Origin: Planomicrobium stackebrandtii
GTDB lineage: Bacteria; Bacillota; Bacilli; Bacillales_A; Planococcaceae
Direction: 5' to 3'
NCBI RefSeq assembly: GCF_030814955.1
Contig: NZ_JAUSWB010000005.1
Coordinates: 326,329 to 390,328, forward strand
Length of the DNA stretch: 64,000 nucleotides
Both the position numbers and the translations under genes were made by a program. Below are positions 17,243 to 25,855 of this stretch, piece by piece (the first letter of the stretch is position 1; the number at the start of each line of letters is the position of its first letter). A model generated the notes under the pieces. The model was given only the letters and a program-made list of their open reading frames with translations, searched no databases and had not been told where the DNA came from.

Positions 17243-19540
17243 ATGAAGTTGAAAATAAAGACTGCAGGACTGGTTGCAATTACAATGGGTACGTTTATCC
17301 TTTTACTTTTTTTGTTTATCCGGCCCCTCATATTGGATGATGCTCAAGAGATGGATAAAGCATCGTTGGATATTGACAGCGACCGCGTTCAAGCATATAT
17401 AAATGGAAAAGGTGAAGATCTCCAGCGCCTTAATGCGGACTGGGCAGTCTGGGATGATACTTATCAGTTTTTGCAAGATCAGAATGAGGATTATATTGCC
17501 TCCAATATCCTGTTAGACACGTTTGAGAATATCGATATAAACCTTATGTTATATATCGATAATAATGAGAATGTAATCTTTTCTGACGGCTATAATCTGG
17601 AGGACGGTACACCGCTGGAGCTAGAGGGCAGTTTCCCTTCAATTCCCAAATTGTTGGAAGCAATAAATGAACAAAATGGTAGGCTCATCTTGTATCAAGA
17701 ACCGTTTGGTTACTTAATGCTAGTAAGCGAGCCCATCCTGACAAGCGAAGGAGAAGGCCCTTCAGCCGGCTCTTTAATAATGGGTAAAGTATTAAATGAT
17801 AATTTCTTCGACAAGATGCGAAATGAATTGGCGGTGGATGTTCGAACTCTGAATATTGAAGAAGAAGGAGGTTCACTGCCTGTTCTCAATAACGAAAATG
17901 ATCAAGTTTTGGTTGAAAGAATGGATATCGGAGATGGCTTATTCTTAGAAATTAAAAGAGAAGCAGAGTATTATAAGGAAAAATTGGGCAGCATGAACGA
18001 TTTGTTTTTGACTCTTTCGCTTACCACCTTATTGCTTACTTTCTTGGTTTATTATTTGTTGGACTTTTTTGTTTTGTCGAGAATTTCTTATTTATCTATC
18101 CAGTTAAAAGATGTGGATTTTGAAAAACCTCTTTCCTTAAACGTACGAAATTCGAAAACAGCGAAAGATGAAATCACCGACTTGGAAAAGTCCGTTCAAG
18201 GCATGCTGGAGAGCTTGGAAAAAGCTCATAGCGAAGTATCGAAACTGGCTTATTATGATCAATTGACTAGTCTTCCTAATCGATTTAATTTATACAAAGA
18301 ATTTGAAAAGAAAGCAAATGAAGAAGACGCTTCTTTTGCGATTTTATTCTTTGATCTGGACGGATTTAAGCGGGTTAATGACTTATATGGCCATAGCAAC
18401 GGGGATGAGTTGCTTAAGCAAATCGGCTTGCGGTTCATAGATAACGCCAACCACAGAGGGAGTGTGTTGTTCCGCATAGGCGGAGATGAATTTATACTTT
18501 TGACTGATTATAAGGAACGATCCGAGCTGGTTGAGGAAATCGAGCTGTTAATGGGTGAAATCCGAAGGGAATTCATTTTGAGCAAGGCGAAGGCAATGAT
18601 CTCTTCAAGTGTAGGAGTCAGTTTTTATCCAACTGACGGAAAAACGCTCGATGACCTGCTGCAATACGCAGATAGCGCGATGTATGAAGCCAAACAGACG
18701 GGGAAAAATAATTACATCTTTTATCAGGAAATGACCGGTAAACAATTGTATAAGTATTATTTGACTCTTAAAAACGATTTGATGAGTGCCGTTTCTTTAG
18801 ATCAGCTTTATCTCGAATACCAGCCGATCATGGATAGTTCGGGAAATCATATACAGGGAATTGAAGCTTTGGTCAGGTGGAATCATCCCGAGCATGGAGT
18901 GATTATGCCGTTGCATTTTATTCCGTTGGCTGAAGAGATTGGCGTCATCAGGGAATTAGGGGAATGGGTTATTCGCAAGGCGATAAAAGATGCCGGTGAA
19001 TGGAACCGGCGATATAATGAAGCGCTTAAAGTAGCTGTAAACGTTTCGAAATTTCAACTGAAGTCTAAAAATGAGTTGTTTACGGTTATCGATAGTTCTT
19101 TGAAGGAAAATGGTTTTCCGGCAGAATTATTGCAAATAGAAATCACCGAAAGCGACACCGTAACCGAATATGAAGAAATTGCTATTTTTATTAAAGAGTT
19201 AAAAGCAAGAGGCATATGTGTAGCCCTGGATGATTTTGGGGTAGGTGCCTCCTCTCTTTTCAACTTAGTTAAATTGAATGTAGATATCGTAAAAATTGAT
19301 CGTAGCTTCCTGCAAAAAGTTCCAGAAAATGAAAAGGATACGATTCTTTTAAAAGGTATTTACGGGATTTTACATGACTTAGGAATTGAAGTGGTAACAG
19401 AAGGAATTGAGACGATCCATCAGTTGGAGTTTGTCACAGCAAAAAATCTATCGTCGCTGCAAGGCTACTATTTCAGCGAACCGATTCCTTTAAATAAATT
19501 AATCGAACTAAAGGATATCCTTCATGAAAGTTCGCTTTAG
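17243..19540 (+). CDS. CHASE4-GGDEF-EAL cyclic-di-GMP signalling protein
   Basis: 765 residues. An N-terminal helix (about 8-30), an extracytoplasmic CHASE4-like sensor (about 40-250, with DRVQAYINGKGEDLQRLNADWAVWDD-type sequence) and a second helix (about 255-277) precede the output domains. GGDEF is intact at 413-417. The RxxD inhibitory site five residues before it is absent. EAL is intact at 541-543, with the later motifs DDFGVGASS, KIDRSF and TEGIET present. It may therefore both make and degrade cyclic-di-GMP, without product inhibition of the cyclase. It faces a second GGDEF-EAL gene tail to tail. Confidence 0.93.
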   Translation: MKLKIKTAGLVAITMGTFILLLFLFIRPLILDDAQEMDKASLDIDSDRVQAYINGKGEDLQRLNADWAVWDDTYQFLQDQNEDYIASNILLDTFENIDINLMLYIDNNENVIFSDGYNLEDGTPLELEGSFPSIPKLLEAINEQNGRLILYQEPFGYLMLVSEPILTSEGEGPSAGSLIMGKVLNDNFFDKMRNELAVDVRTLNIEEEGGSLPVLNNENDQVLVERMDIGDGLFLEIKREAEYYKEKLGSMNDLFLTLSLTTLLLTFLVYYLLDFFVLSRISYLSIQLKDVDFEKPLSLNVRNSKTAKDEITDLEKSVQGMLESLEKAHSEVSKLAYYDQLTSLPNRFNLYKEFEKKANEEDASFAILFFDLDGFKRVNDLYGHSNGDELLKQIGLRFIDNANHRGSVLFRIGGDEFILLTDYKERSELVEEIELLMGEIRREFILSKAKAMISSSVGVSFYPTDGKTLDDLLQYADSAMYEAKQTGKNNYIFYQEMTGKQLYKYYLTLKNDLMSAVSLDQLYLEYQPIMDSSGNHIQGIEALVRWNHPEHGVIMPLHFIPLAEEIGVIRELGEWVIRKAIKDAGEWNRRYNEALKVAVNVSKFQLKSKNELFTVIDSSLKENGFPAELLQIEITESDTVTEYEEIAIFIKELKARGICVALDDFGVGASSLFNLVKLNVDIVKIDRSFLQKVPENEKDTILLKGIYGILHDLGIEVVTEGIETIHQLEFVTAKNLSSLQGYYFSEPIPLNKLIELKDILHESSL

Positions 19541-19580
19541 CGTAAATTAAGAGAAGATAACGATTAAATTTTAAAAAAAT

Positions 19581-19648
19581 AACAAACAACTCCTAGTGTA
19601 TGATTGATTTTTGTGTAATCAATCATACAAAAATAGGAGTTGTTTGTT
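19581..19648. terminator. Long interrupted palindrome between the two GGDEF-EAL genes
   Basis: AACAAACAACTCCTA (19581-19595) pairs with TAGGAGTTGTTTGTT (19634-19648). Inside it TATGATTGATT pairs with AATCAATCATA. The result is a 26-bp stem with small internal loops, A/T-rich at both ends. It can act as a bidirectional terminator for the convergent genes. Confidence 0.75.
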
Positions 19649-19775
19649 TTGTGTTGAAATCTTTGAAAAGCTGTAATTCGAGTCACTTTAAGGGAAAAGG
19701 GGAAGGGTTAAAGAAAGCGGTTGGTCTTTTGGGACGCCTGAGCGGCAGTCATCGCCGTTAATCCAATCAAATGAG

Positions 19776-22172
19776 CTACATAACACTTTGTGAAGAAAGT
19801 CCGCTCGCCAGCAAAGCTGTAAATTTCTCGGCAGTCAGCGGCTTGCTGTAGAAATAGCCCTGGATTTCATCGCAGTCGAGTTCTTTCAGTAATGCCAGCT
19901 GCTCTTCGGTTTCCACACCTTCCGCAATGACTGACATGTCCAAGCTGTGGGCAATGAAAATCATGGCTTCAACCAGTGCTTTGTCATCAAGGTTGGCAGC
20001 CATGTCTTGAACAAAAGGCTGAGCGATTTTCAAGTTGTTGAGTGGAAAGCGCTTCAGGTAGCTCAACGACGAGTAGCCGGTGCCAAAATCGTCGATGGCA
20101 ATCTGCACGCCCAGTTGCCGCAATGCCTGCATGCGGAAAATAGCTTTTTCCGCGTCGTCAACGGCAACGCTTTCCGTAATTTCAAGTTCGAGCGAAGAAG
20201 CGGGAAAACCTGTTTGCTCAAGAGCCTGTTCGATGGTGTACAGCAAATCATCCTGCGCAAACTGCAGGGGCGATAAATTCACAGCCAGTTTTAGCTGAGA
20301 AAAGCCTGCATCATGCCATTCTTTAGCCTGCCGGCAGGCTGTATAGAGCACCCATTCACCCATCGGCAGGATCAGCCGTGTTTCTTCTGCCAAAGGAATA
20401 AACTCGCCTGGTGAAATAACGTCCCCGGCTGCTTTTTGCCAGCGAATCAATGCTTCCATGCCGATAATTTCTCCCGTTGAAGTCTGAACCTGCGGCTGAT
20501 AGTGCAAGATAAATTCATCATAAGTAATTGCGCGGCGCAGATCATTTTCGAGTGCTATTTTTCTAGAGGAAGTAAAAGCCATTTCATCCGTAAAGAATTG
20601 GTAACTGTTCTTCCCATTTTCCTTTGCACGATACATGGCGCTGTCGGCGTGCTTCAGTAATTCTTCTGTAGTATCACCATCTTTAGGAAAGACAGAGATG
20701 CCAATGCTCATTGAGATATGCAATTCCTGTTCATTGACAGTAAGCGGCATTGAAAGAGCAGACTGCAGTCTGTGGATCATTGGAACAATGTCGTTTTCGG
20801 TTTGGATATCGTTGAGAATTAACGTGAATTCATCGCCGCCCTGCCGGGAAATAACATCGTTGGACCGCAGGTTTTCACTGATTTTTTGCGAAAAACGCCG
20901 CAGCAGTAAATCCCCGAACTCATGGCCGAAAGTATCATTAACATTTTTAAACCGGTCCAAATCAATAAACACAACGGCGACTTTTTTTGAACTTTGTGCC
21001 GCCTCAAATATGGAAGTTTCAAGCTTCTCCAAAAACAGCCGCCTGTTCGGCAACCCGCTCAGCACATCGTGATAAGCCATGTGCTTCATCTGTTGCACAG
21101 CTTTTTCCAGCTGGTGGTTTTTGGAAGTAATTTCTTCCGTTCGCTGTTCAATTTTGTGCTCGAGCACGGAAGTCAGGCTGTGGTATTGGTATAACAGCTT
21201 TTGGTTGTTCCGCAAAGTAAAAATCTGTCTGGTGATCAACAGGAGAACAGAAGCTCCAGCGCCGGCAATCAGCCCGTTCATCTCCCCTCTTTGTTCAAAG
21301 ATCATGACGACAAACAGCAGAATCATGCTGAAGTAAGGAAGGAGCAGCCGCAAAGTGATTTTTCCGTCAGGCAGTGCAATAGCGGTTTGCGAAACTGTTT
21401 CTTCTGAAGTTTCAAGTGCCTGCAAGCTGGCAAGTGCCATCAAGAGCAGGCCAAAAGACCACAGGGGATCGTATAAATTACCGTAGCTGTAACTGCCGGC
21501 GATTGTTGAGTAGAGATGCACGTTATCCGCAATTACCTGCACGATCAACCCCGCCACAATCAAAGCCAGAACACGACGCGGGAAAAAGTGGAGAGAGCCG
21601 ATGTAAAGGCTGATGGCCCCGAACAGCAGCAGCAAATCACCGACAGGGTAGCCGATCGATACAGCAAACAGCAGAGGAGTTGAAGAGCCTGCAACAAGGG
21701 GGGAAATTAGAAAATGCCAGCTGAGCGCTGTGGATACCGAGACAAGGACAGCCATATCAAAAAGAAATTTAATCTGGTAGGCGCTCTCTTTCTTTTGCAA
21801 AATTTGATGAGCAAAAGCGGCTATGTAGAAAAACATCTGAAGAAAATAAAACAGATCTGGCCATCCTGGATACGCGACTTCGCTATTTGTTGCGATGTGG
21901 CTGTATAGCCAAATACTTTCAGCAATCGTGTAGCTGAGGCATCCCAGTGAAGCCAAAAGCCAGAAATAGCGGTCCCTGCCGGCTGATTTCAAATAGACAG
22001 TGAGCAGGGTGATTGCAGCAGCCAAAGGAGCGATCCATGACAGTAAATGAAGGCCCAGCAATTGGCTGCTTCCGGTACCGCCAAATATAATCCAGCCATA
22101 ATAGACAGAAATGTGAAGAAGGATAAAACCGGCGAACAGGTTTTTTGTTTTGGAAGGATTGATCTTCTTCAC
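19776..22172 (-). CDS. Membrane-anchored GGDEF-EAL cyclic-di-GMP signalling protein
   Basis: 798 residues. About nine hydrophobic helices fill residues 10-330 (a MASE-like membrane sensor), then a short coiled linker (near 335-365). GGDEF is at 445-449, with an RxxD inhibitory site (RSND) five residues before it. EAL is at 573-575, with DDFGTGYSS and AEGVET intact. In the KIDR motif Asp is replaced (LKIAQPF), although the Lys is kept. Cyclase activity with product inhibition and phosphodiesterase activity are both plausible; the KIDR change may tune the latter. It starts with ATG and no tight operon partner is seen. Confidence 0.92.
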   Translation of the reverse strand: MKKINPSKTKNLFAGFILLHISVYYGWIIFGGTGSSQLLGLHLLSWIAPLAAAITLLTVYLKSAGRDRYFWLLASLGCLSYTIAESIWLYSHIATNSEVAYPGWPDLFYFLQMFFYIAAFAHQILQKKESAYQIKFLFDMAVLVSVSTALSWHFLISPLVAGSSTPLLFAVSIGYPVGDLLLLFGAISLYIGSLHFFPRRVLALIVAGLIVQVIADNVHLYSTIAGSYSYGNLYDPLWSFGLLLMALASLQALETSEETVSQTAIALPDGKITLRLLLPYFSMILLFVVMIFEQRGEMNGLIAGAGASVLLLITRQIFTLRNNQKLLYQYHSLTSVLEHKIEQRTEEITSKNHQLEKAVQQMKHMAYHDVLSGLPNRRLFLEKLETSIFEAAQSSKKVAVVFIDLDRFKNVNDTFGHEFGDLLLRRFSQKISENLRSNDVISRQGGDEFTLILNDIQTENDIVPMIHRLQSALSMPLTVNEQELHISMSIGISVFPKDGDTTEELLKHADSAMYRAKENGKNSYQFFTDEMAFTSSRKIALENDLRRAITYDEFILHYQPQVQTSTGEIIGMEALIRWQKAAGDVISPGEFIPLAEETRLILPMGEWVLYTACRQAKEWHDAGFSQLKLAVNLSPLQFAQDDLLYTIEQALEQTGFPASSLELEITESVAVDDAEKAIFRMQALRQLGVQIAIDDFGTGYSSLSYLKRFPLNNLKIAQPFVQDMAANLDDKALVEAMIFIAHSLDMSVIAEGVETEEQLALLKELDCDEIQGYFYSKPLTAEKFTALLASGLSSQSVM

Positions 22173-22363
22173 CTCATTTTTAGTAGCGGAATTTGAAAAG
22201 AACTATTGGAATTTAACAAATTCACTCATATTTCTTTTCATTATAAAGAAGTTTTTCGTATAAAGAAATATAAATATTACAGATAATAACAATTTTGTGT
22301 AAATAATTATTCATTAATTTTCATATATAAAGTCTAATGGCCTATTTAAACAGAAGGTACTTT

Positions 22364-22433
22364 TATATGGTTCACAGCAAAGAAGCCTACTTTAATGCGG
22401 AATAACAAGATAGCATTGCTGGATAACCATATA
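22364..22433. ncRNA. Possible structured RNA element (nested stems)
   Basis: TATATGGTT (22364-22372) is exactly complementary to AACCATATA (22425-22433). Inside it CAGCAA (22375-22380) pairs with TTGCTG (22416-22421). Together they give about 15 bp around a 35-nt apical region containing AGAAGCCTAC. I compared it with the cyclic-di-GMP, preQ1, purine and other common riboswitch consensus sequences from memory and found no convincing match. Function and strand are unknown. Confidence 0.3.
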
Positions 22434-22507
22434 TAATTGTTATAAAAATTATTAGTAGTTATCAATAAAAAATGGTTAAGTGAAATGTTGATGTGTGGAT
22501 GAAATGG

Positions 22508-22557
22508 AAGCACAGCCCATACGGAAAATTATCGTTTCGGCTGTGCTTTTTTTGAAA
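22508..22557 (+). terminator. Orphan terminator upstream of the MBL gene
   Basis: AAGCACAGCC and GGCTGTGCTT flank an internal region with a weaker inner stem, followed by seven T. No gene precedes it on this strand, so it ends a leader or small-RNA transcript. Confidence 0.7.
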
Positions 22558-22692
22558 GTGATTTTTTCTAAGCGGCTTTAAGAATTAAAACATTTATAAA
22601 CTAAAGGATATTTAACCAGTGCTATGGAATACATAAAAGGCGCGTATAATAAACTTAATTTTCAAACAGTGGGTCATGTTAGGGGGAGAGTC

Positions 22693-23481
22693 ATGAACGA
22701 AGGGGTCTACGAAGTGTTTGCGATCAAATATGCTGCAAGAGAAGCGAGGGCATCTGAACATTTTTATGGCAGGAGCGATCCCCATGAAGATGGTTCCATG
22801 CCGATGGATTATTTTATCTGGGTCGCGAAATCCAATACGCATACGGTTGTCATTGACGCCGGATTCACTGAAGCGGTGGCGGTTCGAAGAAAGCGTGACT
22901 TTTTAAGATGCCCCATTGAAACCTTGGGCAGTTTGGGCATCAAAACGGAAGATGTCAACCATGTCATCGTGACGCATATGCATTACGACCATATCGGGAA
23001 TCTGGAAAAGTTCCCGGTTGCCCAGTTCATTCTGCAGGAAGCCGAGATGATGTTTTGGACAGGAAAGAACGCTTGCCGCAAGGAGTTTAGGCAATTGGTG
23101 GAAGTGGAAGACGTCTTGCTTCTGGTTAAAGAAAACCTGGAAGGCCGCGTGGATTTCGTGTCTGGCATTAAAGAAATTGTACCGGGCATCACGGTATACG
23201 GGACAGGCGGCCATTCAGCGGGTCTGCAATTCGTCAAAGTGCAAACTGTGGAAGGAAACGTCATCCTAATGTCCGATGTCAGCCATTTCTATGCAAATTT
23301 TGAACAAGACCGTCCTTATCCAATTATCCATGATCTATCGAAAATGTATGAGGCATTCGATCTGGTCCTTTCGGTGAGTGATGAGGCAACCATTCTGGTC
23401 CCGGGCCATGACCCGAAAGTGATGGAAAGGTTCCCGGCACCGAGTCCTGAGCTTGAAGGAATTATTGTACGGATATCGTGA
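22693..23481 (+). CDS. MBL-fold metallo-hydrolase (N-acyl-homoserine-lactonase-like)
   Basis: 262 residues. The metal motif HMHYDHIG is at 95-102, with the downstream GGHSAGLQFV, DVSHFYANF and PGHDPKVM ligand regions in family order. This resembles AiiA/AttM-type lactonases. The ATG at 22693 follows AGGGGGAGAG; an upstream in-frame ATG has no site. It is followed 32 bp later by an aldo/keto reductase, so the two probably act together. The substrate (lactone or ester) cannot be determined. Confidence 0.88.
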   Translation: MNEGVYEVFAIKYAAREARASEHFYGRSDPHEDGSMPMDYFIWVAKSNTHTVVIDAGFTEAVAVRRKRDFLRCPIETLGSLGIKTEDVNHVIVTHMHYDHIGNLEKFPVAQFILQEAEMMFWTGKNACRKEFRQLVEVEDVLLLVKENLEGRVDFVSGIKEIVPGITVYGTGGHSAGLQFVKVQTVEGNVILMSDVSHFYANFEQDRPYPIIHDLSKMYEAFDLVLSVSDEATILVPGHDPKVMERFPAPSPELEGIIVRIS

Positions 23482-23513
23482 TTGATTGGAGAACGATCAA
23501 AGGGGGAAAGACG

Positions 23514-24482
23514 ATGGACTATGAAACACTTGGCAATACTGGGATTCAAGTATCAAAGCTGTGTTTTGGGACGATGTCGTTCGGTGGGAACGCCGACGAA
23601 GAAACCTCGCGTGTCATGTTTAACCGATGCCGGGAAGAAGGCATCAACTTTTTCGACTGCGCCAATGTCTACAATAAAGGGGTATCAGAAGAGATACTGG
23701 GCAGATGCATTGCGGACAGCCGGAACGATATCGTCTTGACGACGAAAGTCAATGGAGCCACTGGGCCCGGCATTAACAATAAAGGATTGTCCCGCCGGCA
23801 TATGATGCTGGAAGTTGAAAACAGCCTGAAGCGATTAAAGACGGACCGAATTGAGTTTTACTTTGTCCACGCTTTCGATCCACTGACGCCGATTGAAGAA
23901 ACCTTACGGACCATGGATGACCTTCAGCGCCAAGGGAAAATACTTTATCCTGCAGTAAGCAATTGGGCTGCTTGGCAAATCGCCACCGCTCTAGGCATCT
24001 CGGCCAAAGAAAGCCTGGCCCGTTTCGAATGTGTGCAGCCGATGTACAACCTGGTGAAACGGCAGGCAGAAGTGGAAATTCTGCCGCTTGCTGCTGCAGA
24101 GAATATGGGAGTGATTTCCTATAGTCCGCTGGGCGGCGGCTTGTTGACCGGGAAATATGCAGGCGGTAAAAAACCGGAACAGGCCAGGCTGGTCGTGCAG
24201 AAAAATTACCAGAAACGATATGCTGATAATTCCTATTTTGAGACCGCCGACCGCTTCGCGCAATATGCAGCTGAGCGGGAAATGCATCCGGCCACACTCG
24301 CCGTTGCCTGGGTCATGTCCAATCCTGACGTTACCGCACCGATTATCGGAGCCCGCAGTCTTGAGCAACTGGAGCCTTCTCTTGCAGCGTTGAAAATCGA
24401 CATGACACCGGAGTGGCGACAGGAAATCTCGGGATTATCGGCAGCACCGCCTTCGGCAACGGATCGATCGGAAGAAGGGTAA
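23514..24482 (+). CDS. Aldo/keto reductase
   Basis: 322 residues. The (beta/alpha)8 barrel AKR tetrad is visible: Asp48, Tyr53, Lys78 and His119 (FFDCANVY, VLTTKV, YFVHAF). NADPH-binding sequence lies near the C-terminus (PIIGARSLEQLEPS). The N-terminus MDYETLGNTGIQVSKLCFGT is typical of the YhdN/Tas-like group. The ATG at 23514 has AAAGGGGGAA upstream. It is co-transcribed with the MBL hydrolase; the pair may process a lactone or carbonyl compound. A terminator follows. Confidence 0.9.
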   Translation: MDYETLGNTGIQVSKLCFGTMSFGGNADEETSRVMFNRCREEGINFFDCANVYNKGVSEEILGRCIADSRNDIVLTTKVNGATGPGINNKGLSRRHMMLEVENSLKRLKTDRIEFYFVHAFDPLTPIEETLRTMDDLQRQGKILYPAVSNWAAWQIATALGISAKESLARFECVQPMYNLVKRQAEVEILPLAAAENMGVISYSPLGGGLLTGKYAGGKKPEQARLVVQKNYQKRYADNSYFETADRFAQYAAEREMHPATLAVAWVMSNPDVTAPIIGARSLEQLEPSLAALKIDMTPEWRQEISGLSAAPPSATDRSEEG

Positions 24483-24501
24483 AGGTTTAACGGAAGAGGA
24501 G

Positions 24502-24545
24502 GAGGACTTGTCCCTTGCTATTAAGGGGGGAGTCCTTTTTCGTTT
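24502..24545 (+). terminator. Terminator after MBL-AKR unit
   Basis: AGGACT and AGTCCT form the base and CCCTT/AAGGG the top of an interrupted stem, followed by a T-run. Confidence 0.75.
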
Positions 24546-24645
24546 TTCTGGTTTATGAAAACAGCGAATTTGTAAGTGATGCCGAAAAGCGGGATACTAA
24601 GCTTGTATGGAGTAAATACACCATAGTTATTGAAGGAGGATTTTC

Positions 24646-25179
24646 ATGTCGATTTATTCGTACCAGACAAAATTATCAAATGGGGAAAAAATAGATTTCG
24701 GAACTTTGAAAGGCGAGGTCCTATTGTTCGTCAACACCGCCAGTAAATGCGGATTGACCCCCCAATACGAAGAATTGGAAGGATTGTACAAAGCGCATAA
24801 AGAAAAAGGCTTTGAAATCATCGGGTTTCCATGCGATCAGTTCGGGGGACAGGAGCCTGGCACGGACGAAGAAATAATGGAGTTCTGTTCAACCAATTTT
24901 GGTGTCAGTTTTCCGCTTGCCCAAAAAATCGAAGTAAATGGCGAAAATGCTCATCCGATATATCAGTATTTGCGCAGCCAGGCTGCGGCGGATGAGGAAT
25001 TTGACGAGGCGGGTGCTTTGCAAAGAGAAGACCGCGACATGGTGGAAAGCTCTGATATCCAATGGAATTTCACCAAATTCCTGGTAGACCGTAAAGGGAA
25101 TGTGGTGCATCGCTTTGCGCCGACAGTCAAACCGAAAGAGATGGAACGCATCATTGAGCAGCTTGTGAAAGAAGCTTGA
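24646..25179 (+). CDS. Glutathione/thiol peroxidase (GPx family)
   Basis: 177 residues. The peroxidatic Cys35 is in NTASKCGLTPQY, Gln69 in FPCDQFGGQEPG and Trp140-Asn141 in IQWNFTKFL. The enzyme uses Cys rather than selenocysteine. It reduces hydroperoxides, in Bacilli probably with thioredoxin or bacillithiol rather than glutathione. Compared with short bacterial GPx proteins it has an Ala/Glu/Asp-rich insert near 112-130. GGAGG precedes the ATG. Its last 29 bp overlap the end of the convergent RidA-like ORF. Confidence 0.93.
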   Translation: MSIYSYQTKLSNGEKIDFGTLKGEVLLFVNTASKCGLTPQYEELEGLYKAHKEKGFEIIGFPCDQFGGQEPGTDEEIMEFCSTNFGVSFPLAQKIEVNGENAHPIYQYLRSQAAADEEFDEAGALQREDRDMVESSDIQWNFTKFLVDRKGNVVHRFAPTVKPKEMERIIEQLVKEA

Positions 25180-25678
25180 TGAATAGGATAGAAGAAAGCA
25201 GAAAACCAAAAGCAAGGCTGAACGGATACCCGCTCAGCCTTGCTTTTTTCTTTTGTCTCCATAAAAAAAGATCTTCGTGATAAACTTTAGCGGCCCAAAT
25301 CTCAATTTCAATTTTGATTTCAGGCCAGCCCAATTCCGTGATGTACCCAACAGTCATTGCAGGATACTCCCCGCCGAACAATTTTGACCACTCGGAGTAC
25401 ATGAACTCCCAATCAATCTTCTCGGTTGCCCATATGTTCACTTTGATGATGTCACCGGCGGTTAACTGCTCGGAAGCCAGCACTTTTCGTATATTGGCGA
25501 AGGTATTGATAAGTTGCTGATTAAAGCTCTCTGGAAGTTTCCCGCTGAGATCCACGCCAATTTGACCGGAAGTTACATACAGTTCGGCATTTCTCGGTAT
25601 TTTGGTGATGTGACTGTAATTGCCGACAGGTTTTGGCATGTTCTCAGGATTTCGTCGTGTGATTTTGCTGTTGTCCAT
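25151..25678 (-). CDS. RidA/YjgF-like protein with C-terminal extension into the convergent gene
   Basis: The first ~130 residues match the RidA/YER057c/UK114 fold (ELYVTSGQIGVDLSGKLPE, LASEQLTAGDIIKVNIW, WPEIKIEIEIWAAK), usually about 125-130 residues long. The catalytic Arg expected in PxR is replaced (YPAMTVGY), so imine-deaminase activity is doubtful. The frame continues for about 40 further residues, reading through the GPx terminator hairpin and into the last 29 bp of GPx. This tail (ARLSGYPFSLAF...) looks non-native and suggests loss of the original stop. The start has a moderate ribosome site. Confidence 0.75.
   Translation of the reverse strand: MDNSKITRRNPENMPKPVGNYSHITKIPRNAELYVTSGQIGVDLSGKLPESFNQQLINTFANIRKVLASEQLTAGDIIKVNIWATEKIDWEFMYSEWSKLFGGEYPAMTVGYITELGWPEIKIEIEIWAAKVYHEDLFLWRQKKKARLSGYPFSLAFGFLLSSILFIKLLSQAAQ
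25210..25249 (+). terminator. Terminator after GPx gene
   Basis: AAGCAAGGCTGA and TCAGCCTTGCTT form a perfect 12-bp stem with a 12-nt loop and a T-run. It lies inside the 3' part of the minus-strand RidA-like ORF. Confidence 0.9.
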
Positions 25679-25855
25679 TTGAATTTTCCGCCTTTCTGGG
25701 TGGTTGAAAGGTTAGCAACTGAATTTTTTTACCTAATTGTAATTATTCCATAGTGCACTATACTGCAACTTCTTACAAAAGAGTCTTAATCTGCTTTGTT
25801 CAGATTAAGCTTTTTCGCATGCGCGTAGTTTTGAATTCTACCGAGCTTGTCCACC

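Larger units (their letters stand above)
22173..22692. other. Long intergenic region with a structured element and an orphan terminator
   Basis: A 520-bp region between the divergent GGDEF-EAL and MBL genes, without a supportable ORF except a weak in-frame extension of the MBL gene from 22624. It holds the nested inverted repeat at 22364-22433 and a plus-strand terminator hairpin at 22508-22557. This suggests a short untranslated transcript or leader. AT-rich promoter-like sequence lies on both sides. Confidence 0.45.

Noticed and set aside
22364..22433. Cyclic-di-GMP riboswitch upstream of the GGDEF-EAL or MBL gene
   Set aside because: The region has GCAAAG and GGATAACC pieces, but the order and spacing of the GEMM consensus blocks are not met on either strand.
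24646..25179. Selenocysteine glutathione peroxidase
   Set aside because: The active-site codon is TGC (Cys), with no in-frame TGA.
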